The position numbers were made by a program, and so were the translations under genes. DNA of 35,871 bases from contig DGOW01000011.1 of the NCBI GenBank assembly GCA_002390225.1, positions 1-35,871 of the forward strand. Direction: 5' to 3'. The stretch is from Gemmatimonadales bacterium UBA4456. GTDB taxonomy: Bacteria > Gemmatimonadota > Gemmatimonadetes > Longimicrobiales > Gaopeijiaceae. The notes under the pieces were generated by a model. The model made no database searches and was not told where the DNA came from. It saw only the letters and a program-made list of their open reading frames with translations. This document shows, piece after piece, positions 24,293-35,104 of the stretch; the first letter of the stretch is position 1, and the number at the start of each line of letters is the position of its first letter.

Positions 24293-26179
24293 CTAATTCC
24301 ATAAGTCCCACCTTAACGCAAAGAACGACCGTCCGAATGGAAGGATCCGATCCGGATACATCTGCAGGTTCCGGCGGAAGGTGACGTTGTCCATGCCCAG
24401 CCAGAAGCGAACGGTGACCACACGGACCTGAATCTGAGCGTACCAGCTCTGGTAGAATGGAACCTGTACAACGCTCCCTGCCTCGCTCATGTCGTCCGCC
24501 ACGAACGTCAGCATCGGATCGTGGCCACGCACGCCGAAAGAGGCCCACAACTCGAGGTTGCCCGACTCCATGAACACGCGGTGGAATTCGAACGACCCGC
24601 GGTAGACTTCAGCGGGTTGATTCGGGCCTTCCTCGTCCCAGTACTGGTAGGATCCCTCGAGCGTGAGGCCATTCATGAAGGTGGGCAACACGGCCGTGCC
24701 CTCGTACCCCTTCCGGTGCACCCCCGTAACGGGCGTCGCCTGGTCATCCAGTTCCAGTCCGAGGGGCAGGACCTGGTCTGAGTAGTTGTAGAGCGCTGCC
24801 CCCCCAAGCGTGACGCCCCACCGCGAAAGCAGAAGGCCCGCCCGGGCACCCGTCCGTTCGGCCATCAACTCGGGGCCGGAGGAACTCCGACGGGTGGGAT
24901 CCAATGGAGGCAGGCCCGGACCCTCTGCAAGGGCCCCGACCCGGCTACCGTATGTACCGTCCTCGTACGAGGCGAAGAGGGTCGCGAACGAGACGGGTTT
25001 GACCCAGGCCCGAGCCCCGTAACTCGACGCGTCGGCGTCGTTCCACGAGCTGGATGACCACTGACCCGAGATGCCGCCCCACCGTTCGTGCGAGACCCCC
25101 CCCCGGGCTTCGATCCGCCCAGAGGGCAGCGACCCTTCGAAGCTCCGGTACGACCCACGCAGCCACAGCGCCCCGCGCTCGAGTCCCAACCCGCCCCCGA
25201 GTTGATATCGCGAGCCTCCCACGAAGAGTGAGGAGTCGGCAGAGGACTCCACCCCATACGTGGTGCGTCCGGCGAACGCCGATACTGTCACGCCACCCAG
25301 AGGCCTGTACGCCGCTCGCAGCGATAGATCACCCCGCTCGGACGTGGGGGTGTATTCCTCGACCTTGGTCTGAGCCGAGATGCTCCGGTAATCCAGCCCG
25401 AGACCGAAACGCTCCCCAGCGTGAAACTGGTAGCGGACCCACGCACCCGTGCGATTCCCACTCTCGGTGCCTTCTCGGCCTCTACCCCGGGTATCCATGC
25501 GCTCGAGACCGGCAGCGATACTGCCGCCGAGTGCGGTCGGGTCCGCGTAGATGCCCCTGAACAGATTCGTGTCAAGGTCACCGGTACCCGCTTCGATGAC
25601 GGAAAATGGTCGCCCGTCGTCGTACTCATGTGACCACAGCTCGATGAGCATCTGCCCCATCGAACGGTCGAGGCGCACCCGTGAGATCCCGGCCAGGCCG
25701 ACGAGCTGGAGATTCGGGACGCCCCCCTCGATGGCGTAGATCTCGAGCCCGTCGCGAAGAATCCGATAACCGCCCCCACCCTGCCCAAAGGCCGATACGG
25801 CCGCAGGTGTGCCGTAGTCACCACCAAGGAGCGCGATGACGCCGGGCAGCCTCTGGAACAGTTCGGCGAGGGTATTGGCCCCATCGGCCATGATGTCGTC
25901 GCGACCCCACTCCCAGACCCCGGTCGCGAAGGAGGCGGGCTCCGCAGCCCGGCTACGGGGGAGATTGTAGAAGATCGTATCCGCCGACACCGAGTCCCCC
26001 GGGAGCAGCGTATCGGCGACCGCCAGCGAATCGAGAGCGAGTGAGTCCTGCACCACCATCGAATCGACCACCACGACCGAGTCAGGCGGCTCCTGGGCAC
26101 GCAAGGAGCCCGCCGCCGCTAGGGTGACAACGACGGTCAGCACCGCAGCCCTTCCGAGCCGGGCGCAGAGGTGTTTCAC
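24293..26179 (-). CDS. TonB-dependent-receptor-like outer-membrane protein with plug domain
   Basis: 628 aa from GTG 26179, which overlaps the pepA stop as GTGA; ATG 26200 is the alternative. A signal peptide (AAVLTVVVTLAAAGSLRA) is followed by a striking Asp-Ser/Thr repeat. A short plug domain comes next (DGANTLAELFQRLPGVIALLGG, GYRILRDGLEIYAIEGGVPNLQLVGLAGISRVRLDRS, shown in part). The rest is Gly/aromatic beta-barrel strands ending FFALRWDLWN, a typical outer-membrane C-terminus. It is short for a full TonB receptor (usually 650-1000 aa), and no clear TonB box is seen. Substrate unknown. Confidence 0.82.
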   Translation of the reverse strand: MKHLCARLGRAAVLTVVVTLAAAGSLRAQEPPDSVVVVDSMVVQDSLALDSLAVADTLLPGDSVSADTIFYNLPRSRAAEPASFATGVWEWGRDDIMADGANTLAELFQRLPGVIALLGGDYGTPAAVSAFGQGGGGYRILRDGLEIYAIEGGVPNLQLVGLAGISRVRLDRSMGQMLIELWSHEYDDGRPFSVIEAGTGDLDTNLFRGIYADPTALGGSIAAGLERMDTRGRGREGTESGNRTGAWVRYQFHAGERFGLGLDYRSISAQTKVEEYTPTSERGDLSLRAAYRPLGGVTVSAFAGRTTYGVESSADSSLFVGGSRYQLGGGLGLERGALWLRGSYRSFEGSLPSGRIEARGGVSHERWGGISGQWSSSSWNDADASSYGARAWVKPVSFATLFASYEDGTYGSRVGALAEGPGLPPLDPTRRSSSGPELMAERTGARAGLLLSRWGVTLGGAALYNYSDQVLPLGLELDDQATPVTGVHRKGYEGTAVLPTFMNGLTLEGSYQYWDEEGPNQPAEVYRGSFEFHRVFMESGNLELWASFGVRGHDPMLTFVADDMSEAGSVVQVPFYQSWYAQIQVRVVTVRFWLGMDNVTFRRNLQMYPDRILPFGRSFFALRWDLWN

Positions 26180-27663
26180 CCCGCGCGCCTCCGGACCCAT
26201 TCCACCAGGAGCCGTGTCGGAAAGCCGGTACCACCCTTCCTCTGATAGGGCAGCTTCCCTTCACCCCAGGCCGTACCCGCGATGTCGAGGTGGGCCCAGG
26301 GCACGTCCGCGACAAACTCCTTCAGGAACGCAGCCGCCGTGATCGACCCAGCCGGTCGGCCACCGATGTTCTGCAGATCTGCCGCACCGGAGTCGAGCTG
26401 TTTCCGATACTCGTCCCAGAGCGGTAGCTGCCAGCAGCGCTCGCCCGATGAATCACCCGCTTCGCGCAGCTCTGCGACGAGCGCATCGTCATTACTGATC
26501 ACCGCAGCTGCATGATGCCCAAGCGCGATGATCACCGAGCCCGTGAGCGTGGCACAGTCGACCATCGCGGCCGGCTTCATCCGGGCGCCCCAGGCCAGTG
26601 CATCAGCGAGGATCAGCCGCCCCTCGGCATCGGTGTTGATCACCTCGATGGTCTTGCCGGCCAGGCTCGAGATCACGTCGCCCGGCTTGGTGGCTGTACC
26701 CGACGGCATGTTGTCCGAGGCCGGGACCAGGCCCACGACGTTAGCGTGTACGCCAAGCTCGGCGATTGCCTGCATTGCACCGATGACCGCGGCCCCGCCC
26801 GACATGTCGTACTTCATCTCCTCCATGCCCTGAGACGGCTTGATGGAGATGCCGCCCGAATCGAAGGTCAGCCCCTTCCCGACCAGGATCAGCGGTGCTT
26901 CACCGTCTTCACCTCCGCGATGCTCCATGATGATGAAGCGAGCCTCTTCGTCGGAGCCACGCGTCACGGAGAGCAGCGCATGCATATCCTCTTCGCGCAT
27001 CCGGGCCTCGTCGAAGATCGTGACGTCGAGCCCCATCGCGCTGCACATGCGCTCCGCCTCGTCTGCGAGGTGCGTTGGAGTCGCGACGTTCCCGGGCCGA
27101 TCCTGCAACGAACGGCAGAAGTTGACCGCACGGGCGATCGCGGCTCCTGCCATCGCGCCCGCTGAGGACGCAGCTGTGTCCCCACCGACCAGATCGACCG
27201 CATTTACCAGAACGGTGGGTGACTCCTCGTCCTCAGCCTGAAGCTCAGTAAACTTCCACGCCGCCAGGCCAGCGCCCTCGGCGACAGCCTGCGCGGCCAC
27301 CTCGGCGTCCACGCCATCCATCCCCTCGAGAGAAATCGTGAGCGCCTCGAGTTTCAGGCGTTCGGCGACACGGACCGCCCGGCCCGCGAAGCGTCGGAGC
27401 TTCTCCGCGTCAAGGTCATCAGCCTTCCCGACACCAAGCAGAACGACACGACGCGGCCCCTCGGCCTGCCCGTAGAGCACGACCTCGTCCGACGACTTGC
27501 CCGTCACGTCGCCAGCGGTCATCACCGCTTCGACACCACCTCGGAGGACCGAGTCGATCGCACTCAGATACGCCTCAGTCGCGCTCGCTCCATCTGCAAC
27601 CGCGATGGCGAGTAGTGGTGTTTCCTGCCCCTGGGCCAGGTCCTCGATGTAGCGAAGCTGCAT
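26176..27663 (-). CDS. pepA: Leucyl aminopeptidase (M17)
   Basis: 495 aa; a di-metal aminopeptidase that releases N-terminal residues from peptides. The catalytic C-terminal domain has VGKGLTFDSGGISIKPSQGMEEMKYDMSGGAAV (in part), the signature NTDAEGRLILADAL and ATLTGSVIIALGHH. The final blocks are the GGRPAGSITAAAFLKEF region and HLDIAGTAW. The N-terminal macro-like domain covers about residues 1-170. ATG 27663 has an AAGGGGAT site. It is translationally coupled to the outer-membrane protein downstream. Confidence 0.95.
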   Translation of the reverse strand: MQLRYIEDLAQGQETPLLAIAVADGASATEAYLSAIDSVLRGGVEAVMTAGDVTGKSSDEVVLYGQAEGPRRVVLLGVGKADDLDAEKLRRFAGRAVRVAERLKLEALTISLEGMDGVDAEVAAQAVAEGAGLAAWKFTELQAEDEESPTVLVNAVDLVGGDTAASSAGAMAGAAIARAVNFCRSLQDRPGNVATPTHLADEAERMCSAMGLDVTIFDEARMREEDMHALLSVTRGSDEEARFIIMEHRGGEDGEAPLILVGKGLTFDSGGISIKPSQGMEEMKYDMSGGAAVIGAMQAIAELGVHANVVGLVPASDNMPSGTATKPGDVISSLAGKTIEVINTDAEGRLILADALAWGARMKPAAMVDCATLTGSVIIALGHHAAAVISNDDALVAELREAGDSSGERCWQLPLWDEYRKQLDSGAADLQNIGGRPAGSITAAAFLKEFVADVPWAHLDIAGTAWGEGKLPYQRKGGTGFPTRLLVEWVRRRAG

Positions 27664-27687
27664 CGAACATCCCCTTAGGATTGTTGA

Positions 27688-27721
27688 CGATCGGCACCTT
27701 TAGTTACCGGCCAACCGATCG
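27688..27721. promoter_or_regulatory. Dyad in the leader between ybdK-type gene and pepA
   Basis: CGATCGG (27688-27694) and CCGATCG (27715-27721) are inverted repeats with a 20-base spacer in the 97-base gap before pepA. It could be an operator or a weak terminator of the upstream ligase gene. No convincing promoter pair is seen here. Confidence 0.25.
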
Positions 27722-27760
27722 AGGTTCCATGGCGCGCCGAACGCGTTTCGACGCTTCGAA

Positions 27761-28875
27761 TCAGTCGCTGATACCCTCACGAGTTTCGGCCACCAGATGA
27801 TCGACGACGGCCTTCAGATCGCCCGTCTCCTCGAAGACGGCCAGCTGACGGTCGGCGCTCGTCCCACGCTCGAGAATGGTGTACGCATACTCTACTTCAG
27901 CTCGGCTGCCCAGATCGTCGAGGACATCGTCGAGGAACCAGCCGATGAACTCTTCGAGCAGTTCGCGTGCCGGGCGTTCGGTCTCCTTGCCCAGGTCGAG
28001 CAAGTTGCCTGCGACGCCGAACCGAACGGCACGCCACTTGTTCTCTTCGATGAGAGACATGGGATAGACCCGGAATGTCATGTTGTCCCGGCGCAGCTTC
28101 CAGAGCTTGGCGACGAGCGCCTGGATGATCGCAGCAATACACACGGCCTCATCGATCCGCGTGCAGATATCGCACAGTCGGAACTCGAGCGTCGGATACA
28201 GGTGATGCGGCCGCACATCCCACCAGATCTTGGATGCATCAGGGATCGCGTTGGCATTGACGAGTGACCGCACCATGTGCTCGTACTCCTCATAGCTCCC
28301 GAACGTCGGCGGGATCCCGGTGCGCGGGAAGTTTCTCCACTGCACACTTCGGTACGAGCGCAGGCCTGTGCTGCGACCCATCCAGAACGGAGAACTCGTC
28401 GAGAGCGCCAAGATGTGCGGCAGGAAGTACCGGGACACTTTCATGGCATCGACGAGGAAGTCCCGGTCCTCGATTCCGACGTGCACATGCATACCGAAGA
28501 TCAGATTCTTCCGTGCCAGATCCTGCAGGTCCTGCTCCACCCCCAAATACCGCTCCAGAGGCGTGATCTGCTGGTCCATCCACGATGAGAAAGGATGTGT
28601 GCCGGCCGCGAGCACGGAAAGCCCGTCCTCGGCTGCCAGATCGATGACCGACTTTCGAAGGCGAAGCACTTCACTTCGAATCTCGGAGGGCGTCGCGCAC
28701 ACCCCGCTCCCGACCTCGACGACGGACTGGTGTAACTCCGGCTTGATCCCCTCTACCGTGATCTGTCCGTCGGCATCCAGGATCTGCGTGATATAAGACC
28801 TGAGTTCACGTGTGTCCGGATCGACGATCTGATACTCTTCCTCGATCCCCAGCGACAGGGACGGATCCTTCACAG

Positions 28876-28879
<4 letters not shown>
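27761..28879 (-). CDS. YbdK-type carboxylate-amine ligase (glutamate-cysteine ligase family 2)
   Basis: 372 aa. The start SLGIEEEYQIVDPDTREL has the GIEEEYQ ATP/metal motif of GCS2 proteins. KPELHQSVVEVGSGVCATPSEI, GTHPFSSW, FGMHVHVGIEDRD and PTLEFRLCDICTRIDEAV are the other family blocks. E. coli YbdK has weak glutamate-cysteine ligase activity; the natural substrates of the family are mostly unknown. The GTG at 28879 overlaps the icd stop as GTGA, tying it to isocitrate dehydrogenase. No glutathione synthetase is nearby. Confidence 0.9.
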
Positions 28880-31101
<2,222 letters not shown>

Positions 31102-31273
31102 GTGGTGGCCAGAATCGAGGGTGATCGCGGTGCGCCTTCAAGCCAGCGTTGAGCGGGCTATCACAGGGCGCGGCGCGACAGTATAGGACCGGCACGCGCA
31201 GTCCGCGAAGTGGTCACGCAGCAGGCCCTGCGGCGGCACACGGGCTTCTGAATCGGGATCGGTGGAGATCGAG
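31102..31273 (-). promoter_or_regulatory. Leader region of icd with a TATACT -10 candidate
   Basis: The 172-base gap between icd and the porin stop contains TATACT on the minus strand at 31185-31180. It lacks a good -35; the best is TTCGCG at an 18-base spacing. The porin's end lies on the far side with a weak GC stem (CGCAG/CTGCG, about 31215-31232). No other structure was recognised. Confidence 0.3.
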
Positions 31274-32422
31274 CTACCAGCTGATGCGGAGCCCGGTCAC
31301 CCAGGACGTACCCGAGTAGCTGCCACCGTCCGCGGCAGTGTCCTGCATGTCACCGAATGCGAGACCACTCTGCAGCTTCAGCTTGTGTCCGTAGATGTAG
31401 TAGTTGAGCCCGGCGTAGAACTCACGGAAACGATCGCCCCTGCCCGAAATCGCCTGATTCTCGTAGCGTGCGAGGCGAACGCCATTCGCGGCATCACTCG
31501 TTACATGGGTGAAGCGGCCGACCAGCTGGATCTCTTCGCTCAACTCGACGTGCGGCATGAGCTGGGCGCCCCATAAATCGCTCTGGTCGCGGTACCCGAC
31601 ACCAGTCGTCACATCGGCGCGCACGCCCCATTGGCCGTCCGCCAGACGGAAGCTCAGAGAGCCGACGTGCTCGAGCGCCCGAGTGAAGGAGTTCTGAGGA
31701 TCTTCACTCTGGTGTACGTAGTCGGCCCTGACGTCCGCCTCCGCAACACCAAGCCGCTCAGAGATGTCGTACCCGACGGATACCAGCGTGAAGATTGCTC
31801 CGTTGAACTCACCGAACTCCCGGTTCGCCTCACCGGCCGAGTACGCGCCCGCACGGTACCTCCATCCTGAGCTTTCGCCAGCAACGCTGACGCCGGGCAT
31901 ATACTCCGCAGTGAACCACATATTGTTAGCCAGATTGCTGCGGTCGATCGTCAGCAGCTCCTTCGAGGATGTCGCACCGTCCAGCGTAAAAGCCACGCTC
32001 TGCTTTCCGATCGCGAACTCGATGTCGTCGTTGGGTGCCCATTCCAGCTTCGCGTCGGTCAGACGCGTGTAGAACGGATCCCGCTCTTGCGGATTGAGGT
32101 CCGCCTCGATCTGCAGCGTGAACTGGCTGAAGAGCCCCCACTTCGCCCCGAATCGGAAGCGACGCACGTTCCACTCGTCGTGCGAGAGAGCCTCGTCACT
32201 CACTCGTGCGTAGTCAGCCTGGAACCGTCCGCTGAGGACCATGGTCTGTATAACAGGGTTTTCGTCGTTGTCGTACCATTCGGCAAGGCTCAAGATCTGT
32301 TCAAAGGCGGAGGGATCGCTTTGAGCCGCCACCGGCGAAGCGACGACGAGCAGGCTCAGGAGAGCGACGGAGGAACCCACCAATTTCCAGCTCATACGCT
32401 GTCCTCGGGTACGGATCATCAT
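31274..32422 (-). CDS. Phosphate-selective porin O/P family outer-membrane protein
   Basis: 382 aa. A signal peptide (SVALLSLLVVASPVAAQ) is followed by strands in the OprO/OprP style: IQTMVLSGRFQADYARV, WNVRRFRFGAKWGLFSQFTLQIEADL, TDAKLEWAPNDDIEFAIGKQ. The barrel closes with GLNYYIYGHKLKLQSGLAFGD and the aromatic end TGLRISW. ATG 32422 has AAGGAG seven bases away. It lies 285 bases downstream of pstB1 on the same strand, so phosphate or polyphosphate entry across the outer membrane is the natural guess. Selectivity cannot be read from the sequence. Confidence 0.8.
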   Translation of the reverse strand: MMIRTRGQRMSWKLVGSSVALLSLLVVASPVAAQSDPSAFEQILSLAEWYDNDENPVIQTMVLSGRFQADYARVSDEALSHDEWNVRRFRFGAKWGLFSQFTLQIEADLNPQERDPFYTRLTDAKLEWAPNDDIEFAIGKQSVAFTLDGATSSKELLTIDRSNLANNMWFTAEYMPGVSVAGESSGWRYRAGAYSAGEANREFGEFNGAIFTLVSVGYDISERLGVAEADVRADYVHQSEDPQNSFTRALEHVGSLSFRLADGQWGVRADVTTGVGYRDQSDLWGAQLMPHVELSEEIQLVGRFTHVTSDAANGVRLARYENQAISGRGDRFREFYAGLNYYIYGHKLKLQSGLAFGDMQDTAADGGSYSGTSWVTGLRISW

Positions 32423-32707
32423 CAGGTCAACTCCTTGGTGTCGATGTGTCGGTCAGTCACGGTCGCGTGGGTTTGGGGCGTGTGTCTTCAAGCTTTCGAG
32501 GGTGCGTTCCTCGCCCGTTCACTACAGCGCCGGCACCTCACCGAAACAATATCCCCGGCCCGTCACGGTTGGTCGGATGTTTCTGTAACAACCGGGTCAC
32601 GAAGCCTGAATCCGCGAGCCGCCCACGGTCGAGAGAGCCGGGGACGGCGTAATTGCTGCCTGACCGCCGCCGCGATGGTCCAAAGACTCCGGTAGCTGGA
32701 TCCGAAA
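32423..32707 (-). other. 285-base gap between pstB1 and the porin gene
   Basis: No gene of credible length or composition is seen. On the minus strand it ends with the porin's AAGGAG site. The octamer GTCACGGT occurs at 32456-32463 and 32562-32569. A TGT-TTCTG-TAACA element sits near 32579-32590. I found no convincing Pho box or T-tract terminator. A porin promoter should lie here. Confidence 0.4.
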
Positions 32708-33478
32708 TCAGCCGTAGCGACCCTCGATGTAGTCCGCCGTCTCGGAGAGTTTCGGCGACAGGAAGAGATGTTCGGTCGCGCTCATCTCCATCATCTTGCC
32801 GAGCAGCATGAACGCGCACTCCTCACTGGCGCGGCGGGCCTGCGCCATGTTGTGCGTCACGATGAGAATGGTGTACGTGCCCCGGAGCCCCCAGATCAGT
32901 GCTTCCAGGGCTTCTGTAGCTTTGGGATCGAGCGCGGATGTAGGCTCGTCCATGAGAAGGACCGACGGCTTCACGGGCAGCAGGCGCGCGATGCACAGCT
33001 TCTGCTGCTCCTCGAGTGACAGCTGCGTCGCCCGGCTGTTGAGCCGGTCTTTCACGTGATCCCACAGCAGAACCTGACGGAGCGCGTCTTCCAGAAGCGC
33101 GTCCTCGTCCGCCCGGGATATTTTCTCATCTGCCGCGCGATGGATCCGGTGACTGAACAGGACGTTGTCACGGATCGACAACGGAAGCGGGTTCGGCCTC
33201 TGGAACACCATCCCGACTTCACGGCGAAGCCGAGCCAGCTCCACCTCCTCGGCAAAGATGTTTTCACCCATGACATCGACTTCGCCGGCCGTGCGGACGT
33301 AGCCCAACCGTTCGTTCATCCGATTGACGGTCCGCAGAAGCGTGGACTTCCCGCAACCAGACGGGCCGATGAGCGAGGTGATCATCCCCTGCTTCACCTG
33401 GATGTTCACATCGAACAGCGCCTGGAACGTCCCGTACCAGAGACTTAGATCTCGTGTCTCGATGGCGATCTCAGCCAA
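32708..33478 (-). CDS. Phosphate ABC transporter ATPase PstB-like, with degenerate signature motif
   Basis: 256 aa from a TTG at 33478 with GGAGGG five bases upstream; GTG 33499 is the alternative. Walker A GPSGCGKST (residues 38-46), Q-loop Gln93 in VGMVFQRPNP, Walker B LLMDEPTSALDP (Asp177, Glu178) and H-loop His209 in VTHNM are all intact. The ABC signature, however, reads LSLEEQQKLCIAR (153-157) where PstB has LSGGQQQRLCIAR. The sequence is otherwise PstB-like and ends DYIEGRYG. It is last of the pst genes. With the upstream paralogue it likely forms a heterodimer in which this subunit supplies the active Walker site. Confidence 0.9.
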   Translation of the reverse strand: MAEIAIETRDLSLWYGTFQALFDVNIQVKQGMITSLIGPSGCGKSTLLRTVNRMNERLGYVRTAGEVDVMGENIFAEEVELARLRREVGMVFQRPNPLPLSIRDNVLFSHRIHRAADEKISRADEDALLEDALRQVLLWDHVKDRLNSRATQLSLEEQQKLCIARLLPVKPSVLLMDEPTSALDPKATEALEALIWGLRGTYTILIVTHNMAQARRASEECAFMLLGKMMEMSATEHLFLSPKLSETADYIEGRYG

Positions 33479-34235
33479 AACGGCCCTCCACGTAGTCACG
33501 GGTCCTCTGATCCTGGACCGCGCCCGTAAACAGCTCTTCGGTCTCCGCGATCTCGATCAGTTCACTCTCCAGGAAGAACGCCGTCCGATCAGCCAGACGT
33601 CGCGCCTGCTGCACCAGATTGGTCACGAGCACGATGGTGATCTCATGCTTGAGCTCTTTGAGAACATCTTCAATACGCATGGTCGTCACGGGGTCGACCG
33701 CGATCGAGAACTCATCCAGCAAGAGAAGTTCGGGGTCCTGCGAGAGCGCCCGCGCAATGGTCAGACGCTGTTGCTGCCCACCGGACAGGAGACTCCCGAG
33801 GGCGCCCAGTCGGTCTTTCACCTCATCCCAGAGGGCCGCACGGGTGAGGCACCGCTCCACGATGCCATCGAGTTCCGCTCGCTTGCGAATCCCGGCGAGC
33901 CTGGGCGCAAAGGCGACGTTGTCATAGACGCTCATCGGGAGCCCGACCGGCAGGGGAAATACGACGCCGACCTTTCGCCGGAGTGCGTACACATTCCGGA
34001 TTGCCGTGATGTCCTGTCCCTCGAAGAAGATATCCCCCTGCACCGTCATGTCCGGATTGAACTCTTCCATCCGATTGAGTGCGCGAAGGAAGGATGTCTT
34101 GCCACTGTTCGCGGGTCCGATGATCCCGAAGATCTCATTCGGGAGCACATCGAGACTGACCGCATCGAGCGCGGTCTTGTCACCGTACCGGACCGTGAGG
34201 TCGCGCACCGAGAGCTTGGGAGACGCCACTACCAT
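33471..34235 (-). CDS. Phosphate ABC transporter ATPase PstB-like paralogue, with altered Q-, D- and H-loops
   Basis: 254 aa. Walker A is GPANSGKTS (40-48), and the signature LSGGQQQRLTIAR (150-154) is perfect. Walker B LLLLDE keeps Asp174 and Glu175 but continues FSIAVDP instead of PTSALDP. The Q-loop reads VGVVFPLPVG, with Pro94 in place of Gln, and the H-loop reads VTNLVQQARRLAD, with Asn206 replacing the switch His. It ends DYVEGRFG. ATG 34235 overlaps the pstA stop by seven bases, and its own stop overlaps the next ATPase start. It appears to supply the signature to its partner and to hold a poor site of its own. Confidence 0.9.
   Translation of the reverse strand: MVVASPKLSVRDLTVRYGDKTALDAVSLDVLPNEIFGIIGPANSGKTSFLRALNRMEEFNPDMTVQGDIFFEGQDITAIRNVYALRRKVGVVFPLPVGLPMSVYDNVAFAPRLAGIRKRAELDGIVERCLTRAALWDEVKDRLGALGSLLSGGQQQRLTIARALSQDPELLLLDEFSIAVDPVTTMRIEDVLKELKHEITIVLVTNLVQQARRLADRTAFFLESELIEIAETEELFTGAVQDQRTRDYVEGRFG
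33484..33489 (-). promoter_or_regulatory. Ribosome site deciding the pstB1 start
   Basis: GGAGGG on the minus strand lies five bases before the TTG. Part of this purine run is forced by the coding of the upstream protein's conserved YVEGRFG tail, so it could be coincidental. Confidence 0.35.
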
Positions 34236-35104
34236 TTCCGCTTGTTCCGCAGGTAGACCCGAAAGGCGATCGACGTCGCGTTCATCATCAGTACCATCGA
34301 GATCAGCACCAGGGCGACCCCGAACGGCAGTGCCTCAGGGACATTCGGTACTTGAGTCGCCACAACGTAGAGATGCAGCGACATCGCCATCGTCTGATCG
34401 AGCACGCCCTGCGGCAAGAAGGGCAGGAAGGCTGCGGCACCGGTGAACATGATGGGAGCAGTCTCTCCTGCCGTCCTCGACACCTCGAGGATCACACCTG
34501 TCAGAATGCCACTGATCGAATTCGGGAGAACCACCCGCCAGATCGTCTGCCATCGGGTGGCACCCATATTCCAGCATGCTTCACGGAACGCGTGGGGTAC
34601 GGCCTGAAGTGATTCCCTCGTGGAGACGATCACGACGGGAAGCGTCATCACGGCGAGCGTTAACGATGCGGCGAGGATGCTGCGCCCGAATCCGAAGAAG
34701 ACGACGAAGGCCCCGAGACCGAAGAGGGCGTGCACGATCGACGGCACACCGGCGAGGTTGATGATCGCCAGATTGATGGCTCGAGTAAGCCAGTTATCGG
34801 GGGCATACTCTGATAAATAAACAGCCGCGGCTACGCCGATCGGAACTGACGCGATGAGAGCCACGGTGACGATCCAGATCGTCCCGACGAGCGCGGTCAT
34901 GATGCCGCCGGCGGTCATCCCGTTCGTCGGGACCTGCGTCAGAAACTCCAGAGAAAGCGCAGGAGCCCCGCGGTAGATCAGAATAGACATGATGAGGGCG
35001 ACCGGCACGATCAACAGCACGGTCATCATCAGGAAAAGCGTCTTCACCAGCCACTCGACACGGCGGTTCTGCTGGTCGAGCGGAGTGCGTGCGAACATGC
35101 TCAT
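34229..35104 (-). CDS. pstA: Phosphate ABC transporter permease PstA
   Basis: 291 aa with about six membrane helices, starting with LFLMMTVLLIVPVALIMSILIY after a charged cytoplasmic start. The ATPase-contact EAA loop is FREACWNMGATRWQTIWRVVLP, followed by SRTAGETAPIMFTGAA, typical of PstA. ATG 35104 overlaps the pstC stop as ATGA. No gene for a solute-binding PstS is inside the window; it may lie just upstream of pstC. Confidence 0.93.
   Translation of the reverse strand: MSMFARTPLDQQNRRVEWLVKTLFLMMTVLLIVPVALIMSILIYRGAPALSLEFLTQVPTNGMTAGGIMTALVGTIWIVTVALIASVPIGVAAAVYLSEYAPDNWLTRAINLAIINLAGVPSIVHALFGLGAFVVFFGFGRSILAASLTLAVMTLPVVIVSTRESLQAVPHAFREACWNMGATRWQTIWRVVLPNSISGILTGVILEVSRTAGETAPIMFTGAAAFLPFLPQGVLDQTMAMSLHLYVVATQVPNVPEALPFGVALVLISMVLMMNATSIAFRVYLRNKRKW

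Noticed and set aside
32423..32707. Possible Pho box near 32581-32600 (CTGTAAC and GGGTCAC 11 bases apart)
   Set aside because: Only four of seven positions agree between the two halves and the match to the enterobacterial consensus is poor.
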